Below are positions 21,388 to 23,892 of a DNA stretch of 23,892 bases, piece by piece. Origin of the DNA: Bacteroidaceae bacterium (GTDB lineage: Bacteria > Bacteroidota > Bacteroidia > Bacteroidales > Bacteroidaceae). The stretch is taken from positions 1 through 23,892 of the forward strand of contig JAUUPT010000059.1 in NCBI GenBank assembly GCA_030843315.1, in the 5' to 3' direction. Every line of letters begins with the position of its first letter. Position 1 is the first letter of the stretch. A program made the position numbers and the translations under genes. Under the pieces are notes generated by a model. That model did no database searches. It was not told where the DNA came from and saw only the letters and a list, made by a program, of their open reading frames with translations.

Positions 21388-22995
21388 ATGAGAAACAATG
21401 CGAAATGGCTGATTTGCCAAATGCTTGTAGCAATGATGGTAACGGGGCAATATGTTCAGGCACAAACTTCTACTCCGATGCCTCAGATTATCCAGAAAGG
21501 TAGCCACCATACTCTTGAAGTCGATGGAAAACCGTTCTTTATGTTTGGTGGTCAGTGTGGAAACTCATCCAACTGGCCCAGTATGCTTCCCGGCGTATGG
21601 GATACTATGAAAATCATGCATGCCAATACTCTGGAGATTCCTATTTATTGGGAAGAAGTAGAACCGGTACAAGGGAGCTTTGATTTTTCATCTGTCCAGC
21701 GTATTCTGGATCAGGCAAGAGAGAATGATATGCGTTTGATACTGCTCTGGTTTGCAACATGGAAGAACGGAAGCAACCACTATATGCCGGAGTGGATGAA
21801 GAAGGACTCCAAGAAATATTATAATGTTACTTCCATAAAGGGTACTCCGGTAGACTCTCCAAGTCCTCATGCGAAGCCCGCTATGGAGGCTGATGCAAAA
21901 GCCTTCAGGGAGTTTATGGCCTATCTCAAAGAGAAAGATCAGCAGCACACTGTTATTATGGTGCAGGTAGAAAATGAGCCGGGAACATGGGGAAGTGTCC
22001 GCGATTACGGCAGAGAAGCTCAAAAACTTTTCGCACAGCAGGTTCCTTCGGAAGTGTTCACTCCATCAGTCTGCAAGGAGCTTGGAGTAGATAAAAATGC
22101 GAAAGGATCATGGGCACAAGTATTTGGTGAAAGAGCTGACGAATATTTTCATGTGTGGCATGTTGCCAAGTATATCAACTATGTAGCACAGGCCGGAAAG
22201 GAAGTAAATCCTTTGCCGCTATTTGTCAATGTGGCTCTGCGTGATCCGCTTACTAATCCGAGTGCCGACAACTATGAGAGCGGAGGTGCCACAGATAATG
22301 TCATTTCACTATGGAAGGCGGCAGCGCCATGTATAGATATGGTCAGTCCTGATATCTACCTTAGAGGAGACGAGGCTATTCTTAAGGTGATTGATCTTTA
22401 TGCAAGAAAAGATAATGCTCTTATGGTTCCGGAAACCGGTGGGGCAAATTCAAAGTATTTATATAAGGTGATAGAAAAAGGTATTGGCTTTTCTCCTTTT
22501 GGCGTTGATAAAAGAAGACAGGCTCTTGGTTGTGCCACCCGGGATGCTCTTTCGTATGAATATGAATTGCTCAATCCGATGAACCGGGAACTGGCTCAAT
22601 GGGCAGCTGAAGGAAGAATACATACTGTCATCGAACCGGAAGATCATAGTGAACAGCACATCTTATTGGGACAATGGGAGGCCACAATTACTTTTGGCAC
22701 TGGCCGCGGAAATAATCATCCACAGGGGGCGGAGCATGCAGCTAATGGTAAAGCTATGATCATCCAGCTTTCGGATAATGAATTTCTTGGCATCGGAACA
22801 AATTGCCGTTTTACCTTCAATACAGCGGGAAAAAACGAAGGTCGTGCCTGGCAGTATCTGAAAGTGAAAGAAGGTAAATGGGAAAATGGGGAATTTAAAA
22901 TGAGTAGGATTCTCAATGGTGACGAGACTGATTGGGGAGGACCCCAAGTTGGTGAAAAACCAAATATGATTCTCTTCACTCTTGTTGCACGATGA
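21388..22995 (+). CDS. GH35 beta-galactosidase-like glycoside hydrolase (DUF5597-type)
   Basis: This 535-residue secreted enzyme has a signal peptide (about residues 1-26, cleavage after AQA/Q). The body is a TIM barrel of glycoside hydrolase family 35. The barrel opens with GKPFFMFGGQ, NTLEIPIYWEEVEPVQGSFDF follows, then the acid/base motif QVENEPG (Glu197). The nucleophile is probably Glu349 in MVPETGG. The C-terminal 150 residues match the DUF5597 domain that accompanies bacterial GH35 enzymes of this subgroup. The expected role is removal of terminal beta-galactose from oligosaccharides in the periplasm, though this subgroup is little studied. It stands alone on the plus strand after ssrA, and no SusC/SusD pair lies in the window. 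Confidence 0.88.
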   Translation: MRNNAKWLICQMLVAMMVTGQYVQAQTSTPMPQIIQKGSHHTLEVDGKPFFMFGGQCGNSSNWPSMLPGVWDTMKIMHANTLEIPIYWEEVEPVQGSFDFSSVQRILDQARENDMRLILLWFATWKNGSNHYMPEWMKKDSKKYYNVTSIKGTPVDSPSPHAKPAMEADAKAFREFMAYLKEKDQQHTVIMVQVENEPGTWGSVRDYGREAQKLFAQQVPSEVFTPSVCKELGVDKNAKGSWAQVFGERADEYFHVWHVAKYINYVAQAGKEVNPLPLFVNVALRDPLTNPSADNYESGGATDNVISLWKAAAPCIDMVSPDIYLRGDEAILKVIDLYARKDNALMVPETGGANSKYLYKVIEKGIGFSPFGVDKRRQALGCATRDALSYEYELLNPMNRELAQWAAEGRIHTVIEPEDHSEQHILLGQWEATITFGTGRGNNHPQGAEHAANGKAMIIQLSDNEFLGIGTNCRFTFNTAGKNEGRAWQYLKVKEGKWENGEFKMSRILNGDETDWGGPQVGEKPNMILFTLVAR

Positions 22996-23023
22996 ACATA
23001 AATCCGAATTTAACATGATAATG

Positions 23024-23052
23024 AAAAGGGCTGTCCCGTGGAGACAGCCCTT
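23024..23052. terminator. Terminator between the convergent GH35 and GH3 genes
   Basis: A perfect 10-bp stem AAGGGCTGTC/GACAGCCCTT (23026-23035 with 23043-23052) has a seven-base loop. On the minus strand it is followed by TTTTCATT, and on the plus strand only by CTTCGTT. It is best for the GH3 gene and partly bidirectional. Confidence 0.75.
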
Positions 23053-23083
23053 CTTCGTTAGTGTTTGTTGCACGATAGCTATC

Positions 23084-23892
23084 TTAAATCTCTATTGCCT
23101 GGTTCAACTTGATGTCTTGTGAAGAACCACCTACCTGTACTTCTACAGCTCCCGGCTCAATCTTCCAACCATTGGTTGCTTCGTCCCAATGACGCAGTTT
23201 CTCAATAGGAATCTGTACCTTCACAGCTTTGGTTTCACCAGCTTTCAGGAATACGCGTTGGAATCCTTTCAGCTCTTTCGCCGGACGTTCTATGCTGGAA
23301 TTAGGTCTGCTGACGTAGATCTGCACAACTTCTTCACCATCCCGTTTGCCTGTATTGCTGAGGTTCAATTCTACATTGATGTCCTTGCCGTCTGTCTTGG
23401 CCTGCAAGTCGGCATAGTTGAAAGTAGTGTAAGAAAGACCATGTCCAAATGGATATAGTACGGGAACGTGCTTGGTGTCATACCAGCGGTAACCTACGAA
23501 GATTCCTTCGGCATATTCTGCAATCGGTCCGCCCTTCTGTGTTTCTTCTTTTTTGTCTACCAGATTTACGAAGATGTCATCCTGCTGGCGTTCATCCTGC
23601 GGATATACTTTCAGACTGTAAGCGGGAGAGTCTTCCAGACGTACCGGGAATGTGAAAGGCAGCTTTCCTGAAGGAGCTATATTGCCTAATAATACATCAG
23701 CCAATGCATTGCCGCCCTCTGAACCATTGAACCATGAAACAAGAATGGCAGGTGATGTCTGTTCTACAACGCGTAAATCCAACGGTGCTCCGGTTACGAT
23801 GACCGTAATGATGTTGGGGTTTGCAGCAGCAAGCGCCTTCATCAGTTCGTCCTGTCCCACCGGCAGAGTCATGGCCTTGCGGTCGCTGCCTT
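23084..23892 (-). CDS. GH3 beta-glucosidase-like glycoside hydrolase (5' part missing)
   Basis: This is the C-terminal 269 residues of a glycoside hydrolase family 3 enzyme; the gene enters from the right edge, so no start is given. The visible part starts within GSDRKAMTLPVGQDELM of the alpha/beta C-domain. It continues through NALADVLLGNIAPSGKLPFTFP and GIFVGYRWYDT, then LYPFGHGLSYTTF, all strongly conserved in GH3 beta-glucosidases. A fibronectin type III-like domain (from about LSNTGKRDGEEVVQIYVSRP to the end) closes the protein. The nucleophile Asp lies in the missing N-terminal domain, so activity cannot be judged. It is convergent with the GH35 gene. Confidence 0.92.
   Translation of the reverse strand, partial: GSDRKAMTLPVGQDELMKALAAANPNIITVIVTGAPLDLRVVEQTSPAILVSWFNGSEGGNALADVLLGNIAPSGKLPFTFPVRLEDSPAYSLKVYPQDERQQDDIFVNLVDKKEETQKGGPIAEYAEGIFVGYRWYDTKHVPVLYPFGHGLSYTTFNYADLQAKTDGKDINVELNLSNTGKRDGEEVVQIYVSRPNSSIERPAKELKGFQRVFLKAGETKAVKVQIPIEKLRHWDEATNGWKIEPGAVEVQVGGSSQDIKLNQAIEI

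Noticed and set aside
21180..21388. Genomic island integrated at the ssrA 3' end
   Set aside because: No integrase gene, no repeated copy of the tmRNA 3' end, and the native-looking terminator is in place.

Overview
This is a chromosomal window from a Bacteroides-type bacterium (order Bacteroidales, most likely genus Bacteroides). The evidence is the Bacteroidales-restricted families (DUF4105, DUF4831, DUF4837, Bacteroidetes-type LptE and LptC), the TAnnTTTG promoter -7 boxes, and a tmRNA tag (GETRYALAA) one residue away from the GETNYALAA I recall for Bacteroides. I see no phage, insertion sequence, CRISPR array, rRNA or tRNA. The species cannot be fixed from the sequence alone.

Layout: (1) 1-2172, minus: a DUF4105 membrane protein whose stop overlaps by one base the start of a PafA-like alkaline phosphatase that runs off the left edge. 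(2) 2286-4664, plus: a lipoprotein lactonase and a secreted DUF4831 protein. Between them lies a 22-bp-period palindromic repeat array, which may be transcribed as a small RNA on the minus strand. (3) 4754-6522, minus: an MFS transporter and a stand-alone PqqD-like protein. (4) 6605-11782, minus: one tight six-gene operon, DUF4837 lipoprotein - pdxA - sigma-54 activator - lptE - TPR-like protein - secG, with a promoter box at the head and a strong terminator at the tail. (5) 11822-13096, minus: rlmN, with a roughly 200-nt leader holding a second 22-bp-period palindromic array. (6) 13131-20732, minus: coaX - outer-membrane protein - TPR protein - lptC - CNNM/CorC protein - PpiD-like PPIase, ending in a strong terminator. 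(7) 20755-21272, plus: ssrA (tmRNA) with promoter and terminator. (8) 21350-23892: a secreted GH35 beta-galactosidase-like enzyme (plus), convergent with the 3' part of a GH3 beta-glucosidase-like gene (minus).

Functionally, the centre of the window is mainly envelope biogenesis: LPS transport (LptE, LptC), protein export (SecG), periplasmic folding (PPIase) and an outer-membrane protein. It is interleaved with cofactor synthesis (PdxA for pyridoxal phosphate, CoaX for coenzyme A) and translation quality (RlmN, tmRNA). The right edge turns to glycan degradation.

The least explained structure is the pair of intergenic arrays at about 3424-3516 and 12895-13047. Both have a 22-bp period made of inverted GTTT/AAAC tetrads spaced alternately 5 and 9 bases apart, although their other bases differ completely. 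Long ORFs antisense to real genes (for example within the PPIase gene and within the tmRNA) were judged to be shadows and left out.
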